Shown here piece by piece: positions 45,145 to 55,440 of a stretch of 64,000 nt of DNA. Under the pieces are notes generated by a model. The model worked only from the letters and a program-made list of their open reading frames with translations. It did not search any database and was not told where the DNA came from. The position numbers were made by a program, and so were the translations under genes. Numbering within the stretch: position 1 is the first letter of the stretch; each line of letters opens with the position of its first letter. The stretch comes from Paraktedonobacter carboxidivorans (GTDB lineage Bacteria > Chloroflexota > Ktedonobacteria > Ktedonobacterales > Ktedonobacteraceae), in the NCBI GenBank assembly GCA_041156125.1, contig JBEVTI010000007.1, positions 1 to 64,000 on the forward strand. The letters are read 5' to 3'.

Positions 45145-47493
45145 TTAAGAGTTCGGTGCCTGCCAGATAATCACGCTCTGATCTTTGGAGGCCGAAGCCA
45201 GCATTGTGGCGTTCCAGGCAACCGCCAGTACCGCGTCACTATGAGCAGAATAGATGATCTGCGACCCCTTATCAGCGAGATTCCAGATATTGACGCTCCC
45301 ATCAGCGGTGCCGCTGACCAGGGTAGGTGCCGCGCTTGTAGAGCCAGGCTTCCAGGCGACGCTATTCACGGCTGCCTTGTGCGCGAGTTCATAGAGGACT
45401 TTCTTGCTGGCAGCATCATATATGACAGCCTTACCATCCTCATAGCCTACCACCACCATACTCCCATCTGGCGACCACGCCACTGAAAAGGCCGAACGGT
45501 GCTCAGCATTAATAGCACTCAACTGATCCCAGTTTTTGGTCAGGTCCGCGAAATAGACTTTCCCGCCCGCCAGTGCCACAGCCAGCGTCTTGTCATCGGG
45601 CGACTGCGCAATCGAGTTGACGAAGACCGCTGGATTATTGCGCCCGTAGTGCCTGTAATCAGATGGCTGGATAGCATGCACGCCATTGCCATTTGTACCC
45701 ATGAAGAGAAGGTTGCCATCCGTCCGCCAGGAAAGGCTGGTGATAGCTGCACCCCAGCCAGTTTCGCGCTTGATCATTGAGCCGCTGGCGCTCCAGAGCA
45801 CGAGGCTATGATTCGCCTGACCAGTCGCCAGTTGGCTGCCATCGGGACTCCAGGCGAGCACGTTGACTGACGAACTTGTCTGAATGGTGCGGGTCAATGT
45901 GCCATTGGCAGTAGACCAGAGGCGTACAGTTTGATCAAGCGAACCAGAGGCCAGTTGACTGCCATCAGATAACCAGCTCAGGCTGGTCACGGACGCGCTA
46001 TGCCCCTTAAGAATATGCAGAGCCGGATTAGCCGGTGTACCCGGGCCGGGGGGAGTATTCGCCTGTGTACTGTGTGTATAGAAATAGTAGCCAGCACCCC
46101 CGCCGACGAGGGCCAGCGCTGTTCCTCCTAGAATCCAGCCCAACGCGCCACGGCGCCCCACTTTCCCGCTGGCCTGACCTGCAGCGCCGGATTGTTGATA
46201 GCCTGGAGCAAATCCTGGCGTCTGCACAAATGGTGACGGCTGCGCGTAAACATCGCCATTGACTTGATAACCAGACTGATTCTGAGCCCCGTATATTCCC
46301 CTGCCCGCTTGAGGAATTGGCGATGGCGTCATGTAGATCTGCCCGCCGGATGGTTGCGACGGATATGACATAGGAGGCAAGGGAGTATTATAGCCGCGTT
46401 CAACCATTCCCGGCAACACCAGGGGTTGCGGCGGCGAGACCGGGCCAGAAGCGGCCAAGCCAGACCGGGCCATACCCGGCATATCATCTCTAGCGGCTGT
46501 ATACGCGGGGGCAAATCCTCCTGGCATCACTCGGGCCTGGCCGGAGAGCACCTGCCTGGTTACACCCGTAAACATCTCAGCAAAGGATGCGATAGTGGGG
46601 AAACGCTGCTCCCCCTGCTTGGCCATAGCGCGCACCAGTACACTATTGATCAGAGGAGAAACATCCGGATTGATCGCGGTGATCGAAGGGACCGGGGAAG
46701 AGATATGCTGACGCATCAGCTGCATAGGATCGCCTTCAAACGGCGGACGCCCGGCCAGCAGATAATAGATCATCACGGCCAGCGCGTACTGATCGCTCGC
46801 GGGTCGCGCCGCGCCCTCAAACTGCTCAGGCGCCATATAGGTTGGTGTACCTAGAATCGTTTGCGTTGACGAGCTGCCAGTAAAAACCTTGGCCAGGCCA
46901 AAATCGCCAAGCAGCAAATGCGCGTGCTTCTCATGTAAATCGAAGCGCAGGAGAAAATTCGCGGGCTTGATATCGCGATGGACAATACTGCGATCGTGGG
47001 CATACTGCAAAGCCGACGCTGCCTGCTGCAAATAGTCGGCAGCCTCCTCCAAACCCAGAGGCCAGCTCATAGGCAGGCCAGCGGATTGCTCCGCCGGTGT
47101 CGGTTGGAGCTGACCACTCGCGAAATCGGCTCGCCTGCGCAGCCAGTCCCACAAGGACCCCTCAGGCCGATACTGCATGATCATATAAGCACGCGGCCCC
47201 TGCAAGGTCTGCTCTTCGCCATAGCGATTGAGAGGTAAAATATGCAAATGATCCAGCCCGGCAACCGCGCGGGCCTCCTGCCTGAAACGCTCCAGGGCAA
47301 GTTGGGCCGTCATGGAATCAGCATAGCCATCCAGTTCCGTGCGAATCAGTTTCACCGCTACCTGCTGACCGACCGTGGGATCAGTCGCCAGGTAAACAGA
47401 ACCCATACCGCCAGTGCCCAGCAATTTTACCAGCGTATATCCACCTATGGATGTTCCAACAAGAGTATCCAACGAACGCACAACCTTCCTCAC
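45145..47493 (-). CDS. Ser/Thr protein kinase with C-terminal WD40 repeats
   Basis: Up to 782 residues. The kinase domain is complete: glycine loop GTGGMGSVYL (about 27), VAVKLIR (Lys 48), VHRDIKPANF (about 170), GDFGLAK and YMAPEQF. A Pro/Gln-rich linker and a membrane segment follow (about 450-475), then about seven WD40 repeats (500-782, for example GHSASVTSLSWLSDGSQLAS) likely outside the membrane. The kinase would face the cytoplasm and sense through the propeller. The start could be GTG 47493, GTG 47481 or TTG 47472; GAGGAAGG sits just before the latter two. Confidence 0.9.
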   Translation of the reverse strand: MRKVVRSLDTLVGTSIGGYTLVKLLGTGGMGSVYLATDPTVGQQVAVKLIRTELDGYADSMTAQLALERFRQEARAVAGLDHLHILPLNRYGEEQTLQGPRAYMIMQYRPEGSLWDWLRRRADFASGQLQPTPAEQSAGLPMSWPLGLEEAADYLQQAASALQYAHDRSIVHRDIKPANFLLRFDLHEKHAHLLLGDFGLAKVFTGSSSTQTILGTPTYMAPEQFEGAARPASDQYALAVMIYYLLAGRPPFEGDPMQLMRQHISSPVPSITAINPDVSPLINSVLVRAMAKQGEQRFPTIASFAEMFTGVTRQVLSGQARVMPGGFAPAYTAARDDMPGMARSGLAASGPVSPPQPLVLPGMVERGYNTPLPPMSYPSQPSGGQIYMTPSPIPQAGRGIYGAQNQSGYQVNGDVYAQPSPFVQTPGFAPGYQQSGAAGQASGKVGRRGALGWILGGTALALVGGGAGYYFYTHSTQANTPPGPGTPANPALHILKGHSASVTSLSWLSDGSQLASGSLDQTVRLWSTANGTLTRTIQTSSSVNVLAWSPDGSQLATGQANHSLVLWSASGSMIKRETGWGAAITSLSWRTDGNLLFMGTNGNGVHAIQPSDYRHYGRNNPAVFVNSIAQSPDDKTLAVALAGGKVYFADLTKNWDQLSAINAEHRSAFSVAWSPDGSMVVVGYEDGKAVIYDAASKKVLYELAHKAAVNSVAWKPGSTSAAPTLVSGTADGSVNIWNLADKGSQIIYSAHSDAVLAVAWNATMLASASKDQSVIIWQAPNS

Positions 47494-47846
47494 AGAGCGA
47501 GCATATTCCCTGGTGTATCTTCACCCGCTATTTGCGGGCCTTCTCCTGGCCTTTATCCACACAGAGAGCTTTGCTATCTCATTATGTTACCCCGCCTGAA
47601 AATGCTTAAATTTACAGAAATAGCCAGAAGAATATCACATTTGCCTTTCATCATAGCACACTCGCCCGGGGCATTCAACGCAAAAAGCAGGCATCACCCA
47701 AAAGATTACTGCGCCTTGAGCAAATCTTGATCTTTGCAAACATTCTCTGCGCTTGCCATCTTCCCGCTTCTGGCATAGCTCTTTAAGCTTAAATAGAGCG
47801 CTAGATACGCTCAAAGAGCTTTTTAAGAGCAGTTCTCTGATCGCGC
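47494..47846. other. Gap between kinase and membrane-protein genes
   Basis: Nested inverted repeats at 47775-47830 (AGCTCTTT / AAAGAGCT and TAAGAGC) downstream of the leftward membrane-protein gene, probably its transcript end. No gene is seen. Confidence 0.45.
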
Positions 47847-48905
47847 CTAACCGTTGGGCAAATGAGATGCTAGCATGGAAAACGCCACTGCAAATGCCAC
47901 GATAAAGACCACGAGAAACAGTATCACCAGCGGAAGTAAGACAGCAGCGCTAGCTCTACCGCTCGACATACGATGAACGGCCATGAGCGAGAAAACATTT
48001 AAAACAAGACCATAGATGCTAAGAGCAAAGGCAAGCACGTCAAAGACCAGTAGCCCGACCAGATATGCGCCATTCACGGACGCAAAAGCTGTAGAGGTAG
48101 AGACGTTCGGGTAAAATGCCAGCAGGGTCGATCCCCGCGTCAAACTGGTAAAAACAACTGAAAGCAATCTTGAGATGATGCCCAGTGGCAGCGAGAACAA
48201 CAGCTGGTTATATGCCTGCTGCTTAAAGCTACCAATGCCCTTAAAGGCCCTGGCTAGCAGGTACTGTATGCCTACCTGGGCAAAGAAAATCGCCGGGGCA
48301 AGCACGAGCAAAACTACAAGTTCTAGCAGGTAAATGTTCGTGAAAAACGGCACCTGGTCAGTCGTATGCGTTTGCGTGTAAACGAGCATTTCTGGAATAC
48401 TCAGCAGAGCCGCCAGAAGCATCTGTAGCAGCAATTGGAGCCAGATGATGCCCCACTCGGCCTTGCCCTGCTCTTCCAGGAAGGAGCGCGCTCCAGGCCT
48501 GAAGAGGATCTTCTTATATTGCCGGGGCAGTTCGCGCAGCGCCTGCCCTACTGGCAGTGGCCGCGCCTCAGAAACTGGCTGCAAGCCATATCTCAAGCCT
48601 TGAGAAGGATAGCCGTAATCAGACGCAGGCAATGCTGGCGGCATATACTGAACTGGTCGCAGAGGCCCGGTTGGCACGTTGACGTGATCGGGCATGCTCG
48701 CGTAAAACTCCGGCGGCGGCGGATACTGAGGCCACGCATTCACTGGCTGCTCTGGTATGATCGACTCAGAAAGTTGCTGGCCTGGTTGAGCCTCTCGCGC
48801 TAGCTTCGCCTTCCCAGGCGTCCCCTCGCGCGGAGCACTGCCCGCCTCCGCTGACTGGCCAGATCCCTCCGCTTCATCAGATAGCTGGTAAAACTCCTCA
48901 GACAT
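47847..48905 (-). CDS. Multi-TM membrane protein (Yip1-like)
   Basis: 352 residues from MSEEFYQLS; AGGAGGAATA just upstream fixes this start. The first 165 residues are polar and Pro-rich. Five or six membrane spans follow. The layout (long disordered cytoplasmic N-terminus, then a five-TM Yip1 domain) fits bacterial Yip1-domain proteins, but the assignment is by shape. The function is unknown. It is divergent from recG. Confidence 0.65.
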   Translation of the reverse strand: MSEEFYQLSDEAEGSGQSAEAGSAPREGTPGKAKLAREAQPGQQLSESIIPEQPVNAWPQYPPPPEFYASMPDHVNVPTGPLRPVQYMPPALPASDYGYPSQGLRYGLQPVSEARPLPVGQALRELPRQYKKILFRPGARSFLEEQGKAEWGIIWLQLLLQMLLAALLSIPEMLVYTQTHTTDQVPFFTNIYLLELVVLLVLAPAIFFAQVGIQYLLARAFKGIGSFKQQAYNQLLFSLPLGIISRLLSVVFTSLTRGSTLLAFYPNVSTSTAFASVNGAYLVGLLVFDVLAFALSIYGLVLNVFSLMAVHRMSSGRASAAVLLPLVILFLVVFIVAFAVAFSMLASHLPNG

Positions 48906-49122
48906 ATTTATTCCTCCTGAGACTGTATGCTTCGTACGTTTGTATGCATGTAACAATAAGTCAAAAGCATAACGAACGGGCAAATTATCCCTGTTTATCC
49001 CATTTATCTTTCTATATAAATAACGTTCATTCTAACATAACGTAGCAACCAACCAGAGATAAAATCTTTCTCCTCGTGCCTATTATAAAAACGCTCCTTA
49101 TCTCTGATTTTGTAAAATCAGG

Positions 49123-49147
49123 CCAAAACAGCTTTTGCCTCCCCGCC
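49123..49147 (+). repeat. GCCTCCCC module, copy 3
   Basis: The hairpin CTGATTTTGTAAAATCAG (49104-49121) is followed by CCAAAACAGCTTTTGCCTCC and CCGCC. Together they differ from copy 2 (28132-28174) only at one base. It lies in the divergent gap between the Yip1-like and recG genes. Confidence 0.8.
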
Positions 49148-49251
49148 CTGGCCTAGAAAATCTGATCTTGACATTGCTGCCCAGAACCCACTATAGTAAT
49201 GAGGCACATATCGAGCACATATCAGACAAAGCACTGTAAAGATTAATTATT

Positions 49252-52056
49252 ATGTCAAATCACACTGCTATCGCGGCCCATATAGAGAAGGCACGCAAAG
49301 TTCTACAATACGAGCAGCGCAATAACCATCAGGATAAGCTGGTCCAGGGTGGATTGGAGCTGTTTGCTTCGCGTTGGGCCGAGGATTTTGGCGCGCTTGG
49401 CAAAGAGGCCGGGGTGGACCGGCGTACCCTGCACCGCTTGATGGAGCACCTGGAGAGCTATCGCCAGCAAGATCCGCTACAACGTTCGAGCAATGTGCGC
49501 GCGGCACTCAGCATCCTGGATGAGATGGAGCAGAATAGCGTGCCAGCCACAGCCATATCTGAGCTCTCACTCCCCACAAACGCTCCAGCCACGGGCAAGC
49601 CAGACAGGCCAGCTCTCTCACTGCCCCCAGGCGCGCCAGCCACGGACACAGAAGAGAACAACAATCATCATACAGCACAGCCCGCAAGGACGCGCCGGCT
49701 GGCATCTGTCTCGCCTGTCTCAAGACCAGCGGCCAGCCGGCAGTTAGCCGACAACCTGGCCACACCTTCAGAGACAAAGAGAACGCCGCCGGACCTCAAA
49801 AAGATAGCGCCAAAGTCAGGCGGGGAGCAGATGCGGGCCGAAAATCCACTGCAACTGGAGCGCGACATATCGGCTGGCCATGCCTCGTTGGCGCTGCTCA
49901 GCGCTGATGTGACGGCAGTGCCGGGCGTGGGCGCCTCGATGGCGACAAAGTTGCGCGGACTGGGTCTGCGCACGATTCGCGATCTGCTCTTCTATTTTCC
50001 GCGCCAGCATCGCGATTACAGTAAGCTGACCAAAATCGCGGAAATCCCTTTCCAGGAGGTGACAACTACCATCGGCCTGATCTGGGAAGTGGAGACGAAA
50101 TACACTAACAAAAGGGTCGCGCGCACCATCGCTTCGATCGGCGATGAGACCGGACGCATCAATGTCACCTGGTTTAATCAGGGCTATTTACAGAAACAGT
50201 TGTACGCGGCCAAAGGCGAATGGCTGGTCGTGACGGGCGTCAAACAGCGCTTCGGCAACAAAGTCGAGTTTTCCGTGCGCAGTCACGAACTGCCAGAGCA
50301 GGGCGATGCGTTGAACACAGGTCGCCTGGTACCAATCTATCCCCTGACCGAGGGGGTGCATGCCAAAACGCTGCGCCGCTACACCAAATGGACGGTCGAT
50401 CACTACGCCCACGCACTGCTCGACCATATGCCGCCCTGGCTACGCACAGCCGGTGAGTTGATACCGCTGCCAGAGGCCGTCACGCAGATTCACTATCCAG
50501 AAAACGAGCAAGCGCTGGAGCACGCGCGCCGCCGCCTGGCCTTTGATGAGCTTTTTCTAATCCAACTGGGCATGCAGGAACGCCGCATGCGCTGGCAACG
50601 TGAAGCTCCGCAGGGCAATGCTTTCCAGATCGACCTGACGAAAATTTTTCTCAATGCCGAACAACTGCCGCCCATTTCCAGCGCGGTTCCAGCCAGTACC
50701 ACCGAGGACGCAAGCGCCCTGAGCAGTACGCTCTGGTCAACAATCGCGACGGATAAAGCTTTCGAGGCTACCCTGCCTTTCCACTTTACAGATGCGCAAC
50801 GCCGGGTCATTCAGGAGATCCTCGGTGACCTGGCGAAAAGCCAGCCTATGAGCCGTCTGCTACAGGGCGATGTCGGCGCGGGCAAAACCGCTGTAGCGGC
50901 GGCTACCCTGCTGGTTGCCGCGTTGAATGGCTTCCAGGGCGCGATTATGGCCCCCACTGAACTGCTGGCTGAACAGCACGCCCGCAGTATCGGCACTATG
51001 CTGGAACCGTTCGGTATTAAAACTGTCCTGCTGACTGGTAGCCTCAAGGCGCGCGAACGCAATCTGAGCAAAGCCGCGCTGGAAAACGGCGAGGCACTGG
51101 TAGCCATCGGCACACACGCGCTGATTCAAGAAGATGTGTATTTTCGGCGTCTGGGACTGGTAATCATCGACGAACAACACCGCTTCGGCGTCGAACAACG
51201 CGACGCCCTGCGCCAGAAGGGCTACCATCCCCATATGCTGGTCATGACCGCCACACCAATTCCACGCACCCTGGCCCTGACGCTTTACGGCGACCTGGAT
51301 GTCTCGGTCATCGATCAACTACCACCCGGACGCCTGAAAATCATCACGCGCTGGCGCTCCGGCCAGAAACGCGGCGAGGCCAACTATCTTATCGCTCAGC
51401 AGGTCGCCGAGGGCCACCAGGCATTTATTATTTGTCCACTCATCGAAGAGTCCGAAACGCTAGCCGCTAAGGCCGCGACCGTAGAACACGAACGCCTGAG
51501 CAGAGAGGTCTTCCCTAAACTTCGCCTGGGCCTGCTGCATGGAGGCATGAAACCAGCTGAGAAAGATCAAATCATGCGCGACTTCCGCGACCAACAGCTG
51601 GATATCCTGGTGGCAACCTCGGTCATCGAGGTCGGCATCGATATACCTAACGCGACAGTCATGGTCATAGAGGACGCCGACCGTTTTGGCCTCTCCCAAC
51701 TCCATCAATTCCGCGGACGCGTTGGACGCGGCAAAGACCAATCCTACTGTTACGTCCTCAGTATGGAAGCCAGCCTGCAAGCCCAGGATCGGCTGATCGT
51801 CTTTCAGGATACCAATGACGGCTTCAAACTCTCCGAGCATGATCTACGCCTGCGCGGTCCCGGCGACTTTATAGGCGTGCGCCAGAGCGGTATGCCTGAA
51901 CTGAAGGTCGCCGATCTCAACGATCTCGACCTGATCGAGCAGGCCCGTACACTGGCTGCCCGCCTCTGGGAAATCGATCCCTACCTGCACAAACCAGAAC
52001 ACGCCCCCCTGCGCGAACGCATGCATCTATTCTGGCAGGATTTTATGGCTCATTAA
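49252..52056 (+). CDS. recG: ATP-dependent DNA helicase RecG with long N-terminal extension
   Basis: 934 residues, against about 690 for typical RecG. The first about 215 residues hold a helical HTH-like part and a Pro/Ala-rich linker with repeats (GKPDRPALSLPPGAPATD). The wedge/OB domain starts near 225 (VPGVGASMATKLRGLGL). The helicase motor has GDVGAGKTAVA (Walker A), IIDEQHRFG (DExH), TATPIPRTL and QFRGRVGRG. It reverses stalled forks. An SD-poor start at 49252. The stop lies within a 20-bp palindrome (52045-52064). Confidence 0.95.
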   Translation: MSNHTAIAAHIEKARKVLQYEQRNNHQDKLVQGGLELFASRWAEDFGALGKEAGVDRRTLHRLMEHLESYRQQDPLQRSSNVRAALSILDEMEQNSVPATAISELSLPTNAPATGKPDRPALSLPPGAPATDTEENNNHHTAQPARTRRLASVSPVSRPAASRQLADNLATPSETKRTPPDLKKIAPKSGGEQMRAENPLQLERDISAGHASLALLSADVTAVPGVGASMATKLRGLGLRTIRDLLFYFPRQHRDYSKLTKIAEIPFQEVTTTIGLIWEVETKYTNKRVARTIASIGDETGRINVTWFNQGYLQKQLYAAKGEWLVVTGVKQRFGNKVEFSVRSHELPEQGDALNTGRLVPIYPLTEGVHAKTLRRYTKWTVDHYAHALLDHMPPWLRTAGELIPLPEAVTQIHYPENEQALEHARRRLAFDELFLIQLGMQERRMRWQREAPQGNAFQIDLTKIFLNAEQLPPISSAVPASTTEDASALSSTLWSTIATDKAFEATLPFHFTDAQRRVIQEILGDLAKSQPMSRLLQGDVGAGKTAVAAATLLVAALNGFQGAIMAPTELLAEQHARSIGTMLEPFGIKTVLLTGSLKARERNLSKAALENGEALVAIGTHALIQEDVYFRRLGLVIIDEQHRFGVEQRDALRQKGYHPHMLVMTATPIPRTLALTLYGDLDVSVIDQLPPGRLKIITRWRSGQKRGEANYLIAQQVAEGHQAFIICPLIEESETLAAKAATVEHERLSREVFPKLRLGLLHGGMKPAEKDQIMRDFRDQQLDILVATSVIEVGIDIPNATVMVIEDADRFGLSQLHQFRGRVGRGKDQSYCYVLSMEASLQAQDRLIVFQDTNDGFKLSEHDLRLRGPGDFIGVRQSGMPELKVADLNDLDLIEQARTLAARLWEIDPYLHKPEHAPLRERMHLFWQDFMAH

Positions 52057-52084
52057 TGAGCCATCACTGCTTTTTCAAAAGCAG
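52045..52084. terminator. Palindromes at the recG 3' end
   Basis: A 20-bp perfect palindrome (ATGGCTCATTAATGAGCCAT) includes the recG stop. The hairpin CTGCTTTTTCAAAAGCAG follows at 52067-52084. Confidence 0.7.
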
Positions 52085-52110
52085 TCAAAAACAGTTTTTG
52101 CCTCCCCGCC
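52085..52110 (+). repeat. GCCTCCCC module, copy 4
   Basis: TCAAAAACAGTTTTTGCCTC then CCCGCC. It directly follows the CTGCTTTTTCAAAAGCAG hairpin. The hairpin differs from those in copies 2 and 3, but the module is conserved. The rest of 52111-52475 holds a 13-bp-arm hairpin near 52182-52217 (AGACGAGCAAGAC) and no gene. Confidence 0.7.
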
Positions 52111-52559
52111 AAATCTCTTCAAAACAGACGCTGTTAGCGAAAGCGATGCTGAGGCGCAAGTTCCACCCCAGGTTCCAAGAAGACGAGCAAGACAGGCTCG
52201 CCCGTCTTGCTCGTCTGCAAAAAAGGGTGGGCGGGAGAGTTGAGCAAGAGTGTCATTGGCCAACAAAGTCAAAACAAAAGGGACGGGGAGGACACGCGCT
52301 CCTGTTGCTCCCGCAAAAAACTAGTTTTATAGAAAAAAAGTTTTCTTTGCCCTTATCAAGGGATAAATACTCCTATTTATGGCTTTTTTCCTGTATAATA
52401 GAAGTGTCGATCACGTTCACTGATAACCAATAGCAAACGCGTTCTGGATAAAGCGTCACCATTCCAGAGCGCTTTTTGGTGCATATCCGACAAAGGCCAT
52501 TCACATACCTTGACCAATTTTTGCAGATCCCTTCAACGGCTGAAGGAAACGGAGGTATA

Positions 52560-53126
52560 ATGAGTTTGCGCTATTCCACAAGCGATGTTGTTTCACAGGC
52601 CAGCATCGAACAATTTTTGCAGGTTCTGGCAATGGCATTTCAACAACCTAGCAATCTCTATCTGACAGGCGATGCAGTCCTCGTTCATCTTGGCCTGCGC
52701 TCCAGCACTTCCACCACTCTCAATCTTGTGATGGAAACATCCGACGAAGAGAAAATGACCCAGGCAATTCGGCGCAGTTCGGAACGCGTCAACCTGAGCA
52801 CGGCTTTCACTTCCCCTGAAGACGTGATCCCTATCCCCTGGACCTGGCAGGAACATGCCCCTTATGTTGGCCCGTACGGATATATCGACGTATTCTACTT
52901 CGATTATATCAGCCTGGCCCTCAGCAAAATCGCCCTGGGCAGCGAACAGGATCTGAACGATGTCTGGCTGCTGGTACGCCAGAAGCTGCTCTCTCTCAAC
53001 AATCTAGATAACGCCTACCTGGAAATTCAACCGCGTATGGGCAGAAAGCCTTACGATCATGTGCAACCTCAGCAGTTCGCGCAACGCTATGCCCAGGTGC
53101 GCAAATGGTTGATGCGCAATACCTGA
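52560..53126 (+). CDS. Nucleotidyltransferase-like protein (DUF6036-like), unknown
   Basis: 188 residues. MSLRYSTS with GGAGGT 5 nt upstream is the start; the longer in-frame form is rejected. LTGDAVLVHLGLR near 38 resembles the GG/GA-type substrate loop of MNT-like nucleotidyltransferases of toxin-antitoxin and AbiEii families, and LNLVME could hold one acid. A full catalytic pair is not clear. No antitoxin-like partner is adjacent. Confidence 0.5.
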   Translation: MSLRYSTSDVVSQASIEQFLQVLAMAFQQPSNLYLTGDAVLVHLGLRSSTSTTLNLVMETSDEEKMTQAIRRSSERVNLSTAFTSPEDVIPIPWTWQEHAPYVGPYGYIDVFYFDYISLALSKIALGSEQDLNDVWLLVRQKLLSLNNLDNAYLEIQPRMGRKPYDHVQPQQFAQRYAQVRKWLMRNT

Positions 53127-53221
53127 AACACTCGCAACCAGACTATACGCTACCTTTATATCTACCTACTACGGATTCTTGCAACGCAGTCGTCAACTGA
53201 TATTATGGTGGTTCTCTGGTC

Positions 53222-53299
53222 GGCAAAAAGCAGCGGGATGCTGGTGGCTGGTGAGCGCAACCGCGTTCGCCAGCCACCAGCATCCCGCTGCTTTTTGCC
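53222..53299. terminator. 30-bp-arm palindrome
   Basis: GGCAAAAAGCAGCGGGATGC.. (53222-53251) and its exact complement (53270-53299). The inner 18 nt can pair further with G-U pairs. It lies downstream of the rightward 188-residue gene and before the MFS gene, with a GATTTTACAAAATC hairpin just after. Confidence 0.75.
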
Positions 53300-53408
53300 T
53301 GATTTTACAAAATCGGGGATGAGCGACGATCAGAGGGCTGGTGGCAAAGGACACTTATAATATGTATGGGAACTACTAATCTGATTTGTTTGAGAAAGTT
53401 CTTAATCA

Positions 53409-54674
53409 ATGGGAAAAATCTTACGCTCACCACTATTTTTAATGGCAGTGACTATTTTTATCGATTTTACCGGCTTCGGCCTGGTAATCCCGCTATTGCC
53501 ATTCTGGGCCGAGCATCTAGGCGCCAGCCCATTTGAGGTAGGGCTAATTCTCACGACATATGCTCTGGCCCAGTTTCTATTTACTCCCATGCTTGGAGCT
53601 CTTTCGGACCGCTATGGGCGTAAGCGCATCATCATGATCTCGCTCTGCATTGAGGCACTCTCGTTCGTGCTGACCGGCCTGGCAAGTTCGCTCGCGCTCT
53701 TGCTCTGCGCGCGCGTAATCGGCGGGATTGGTGCTTCAAATATTGGCTCGGCTCAGGCGGTAGTCGCGGATGTGACACCGCCTGAGAAGCGCGCGGCTGG
53801 CATGGGCATAATTGGCGCGGCCATTGGTATGGGCTTTGTTGTCGGACCAATCCTGGGCGGCATCTTCTCCGCGTCTAACAGCACCTTGCCCTTCTGGATC
53901 GCATCAATTATGGCCCTGCTTAACGCGCTGCTAGTCTTCTTGCTACTGCCGGAAACGCGCAAGAGGCAGGAACACGCGCCCGCCCATAGAGGGCCAGTCC
54001 TGCTCTTCTCCGCCTGGAACAAGGTAATACGCCACAGAGCCATCAGCCGCCTGATTCTGGTCAACCTGCTTTATACCCTGGCCTTTACAGGGATGGAAGC
54101 TGTTTTCGCGCTACTGACGCAGAAAAACTTCGGCTGGGGAGCAACCCAGAATGGCTATATCTTTACCTATATCGGCGTAATCATTATGGTAATGCAGGGT
54201 GGCCTGGTCAGGCAGATCGTCAAACGCCGGGGTGAGAGCAATCTCATGCTCTGCGGGCTGGCTTTCCTGGCTCTGGGCCTGGTGCTGCTTAGCTGGAGTA
54301 ACAGCCTGGCTCTGTTACTAATCGCGACCGCTATCCTCAGTCTGGGCGATGGAGCTGTCACACCTACCAGTTCAGCCCTGCTCTCGCTGCTCACACCAAC
54401 TGACGAGCAGGGCGAGATCCTGGGTTTCTCACAGGGCCTGGGAGGTCTGGGCCGCGCTATCGGCCCACTGATTGCCGGAGCGCTTTTCAGCATTGAACCC
54501 GGCCTGCCTTTCCTGGCAGGTGGCGCTTTCGCCCTCCTCGCCATCCTGGTCGCTCTACCCATCATGACAACCACGCAGAAAGCGAGCGAGGCGCGCAAAG
54601 CAAAGGCGCAGCCTGAAGCGAGCGACAACGCCTTGAACGAGCGTTGTCAGAGTGACGGAAGAATTGTAAGATAG
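53409..54674 (+). CDS. MFS drug-exporter-like transporter
   Basis: 421 residues with twelve TM segments, TetA/Bcr type. The motif A segment GALSDRYGRKRIIM lies near 63, and GFVVGPILGG (motif C) near 138. The family exports drugs or metabolites by proton antiport. No specific substrate. The C-terminal tail is polar. Confidence 0.88.
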   Translation: MGKILRSPLFLMAVTIFIDFTGFGLVIPLLPFWAEHLGASPFEVGLILTTYALAQFLFTPMLGALSDRYGRKRIIMISLCIEALSFVLTGLASSLALLLCARVIGGIGASNIGSAQAVVADVTPPEKRAAGMGIIGAAIGMGFVVGPILGGIFSASNSTLPFWIASIMALLNALLVFLLLPETRKRQEHAPAHRGPVLLFSAWNKVIRHRAISRLILVNLLYTLAFTGMEAVFALLTQKNFGWGATQNGYIFTYIGVIIMVMQGGLVRQIVKRRGESNLMLCGLAFLALGLVLLSWSNSLALLLIATAILSLGDGAVTPTSSALLSLLTPTDEQGEILGFSQGLGGLGRAIGPLIAGALFSIEPGLPFLAGGAFALLAILVALPIMTTTQKASEARKAKAQPEASDNALNERCQSDGRIVR

Positions 54675-54750
54675 AACCAGCGCATTTCTGAAGCACGGAA
54701 ATAGCCTGGGGAGCGCAAACTCCTCACTACATACACAGGGAGTGATTGGT

Positions 54751-55149
54751 ATGAAAGCTTTAACCATTACACAGATGATCCTACGTGCCACGGCTTTGCT
54801 GGCCCTGGTCCTGGGTCTCATCTTCTGGGGCAATCCGGCCCTACCGTACACGAATCCAGCCCTCAAAGGCATTCACATGCTACTGGGCATCCTCGTTGTG
54901 CTCTCGCTCTGGGCCATCGGCCTGATCCAGGGCCGCCTCAAAGGTGGCAGCTTCGGCCTGGCCGCGGGCACCTTTCTTTTCGGCCTCGTCGTCGCCATTG
55001 TCGGCCTCTGGCAAGAGGGATGGAAGGCCAGCGGCGCCAACGTCGAGTTGATCAACATCATCCATCTCCTGCTCGGACTTGGTGCCATTGGCTTCGGCGA
55101 AATGATCGGCGGACGCATCAGGCGCACAGTCAAAGCTGCCGTGGCATAA
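54751..55149 (+). CDS. Small four-TM membrane protein, unknown
   Basis: 132 residues from MKALTIT with GGAGTG upstream. Four membrane spans (about 8-28, 40-60, 68-88, 98-115). No recognised family. Its stop codon lies in the arm of a large palindrome. It may be cotranscribed with the MFS gene. Confidence 0.65.
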   Translation: MKALTITQMILRATALLALVLGLIFWGNPALPYTNPALKGIHMLLGILVVLSLWAIGLIQGRLKGGSFGLAAGTFLFGLVVAIVGLWQEGWKASGANVELINIIHLLLGLGAIGFGEMIGGRIRRTVKAAVA

Positions 55150-55216
55150 AGTGTAAACAAAGTGGGAAGCTGGCAGACGCGCCTGCCAGCTTCCCACTTT
55201 GTTTACACTTTATGCC
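55143..55216. terminator. 34-bp-arm palindrome covering the gene stop
   Basis: GGCATAAAGTGTAAACAAAG.. (55143-55176) and its exact complement (55183-55216) around a 6-nt loop. The TAA of the preceding gene (55147-55149) is in the left arm. Confidence 0.85.
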
Positions 55217-55440
55217 TCCTCTTTTTAAGAAGCGCTATTGTCGAAAATCCACCGATATGGTTTAATATTGCAGTATCCTCAACAGCGAAGCATTATTAAT
55301 TCGGGATACTATCAGGCCAGAGAACTTAAAGCGGACCCATCTGGTAAAATAGAGGAAATCAGGTAAGGTTGCAACCGAAAAACGTCACCAGATCGTGAGT
55401 ATCACAACGACGTAGATCCAGCTTTAAAGGGAGAAAAGCA

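Noticed and set aside
52560..53126. A toxin-antitoxin pair at the nucleotidyltransferase-like gene
   Set aside because: No short partner gene is adjacent and the catalytic acids are not clear.
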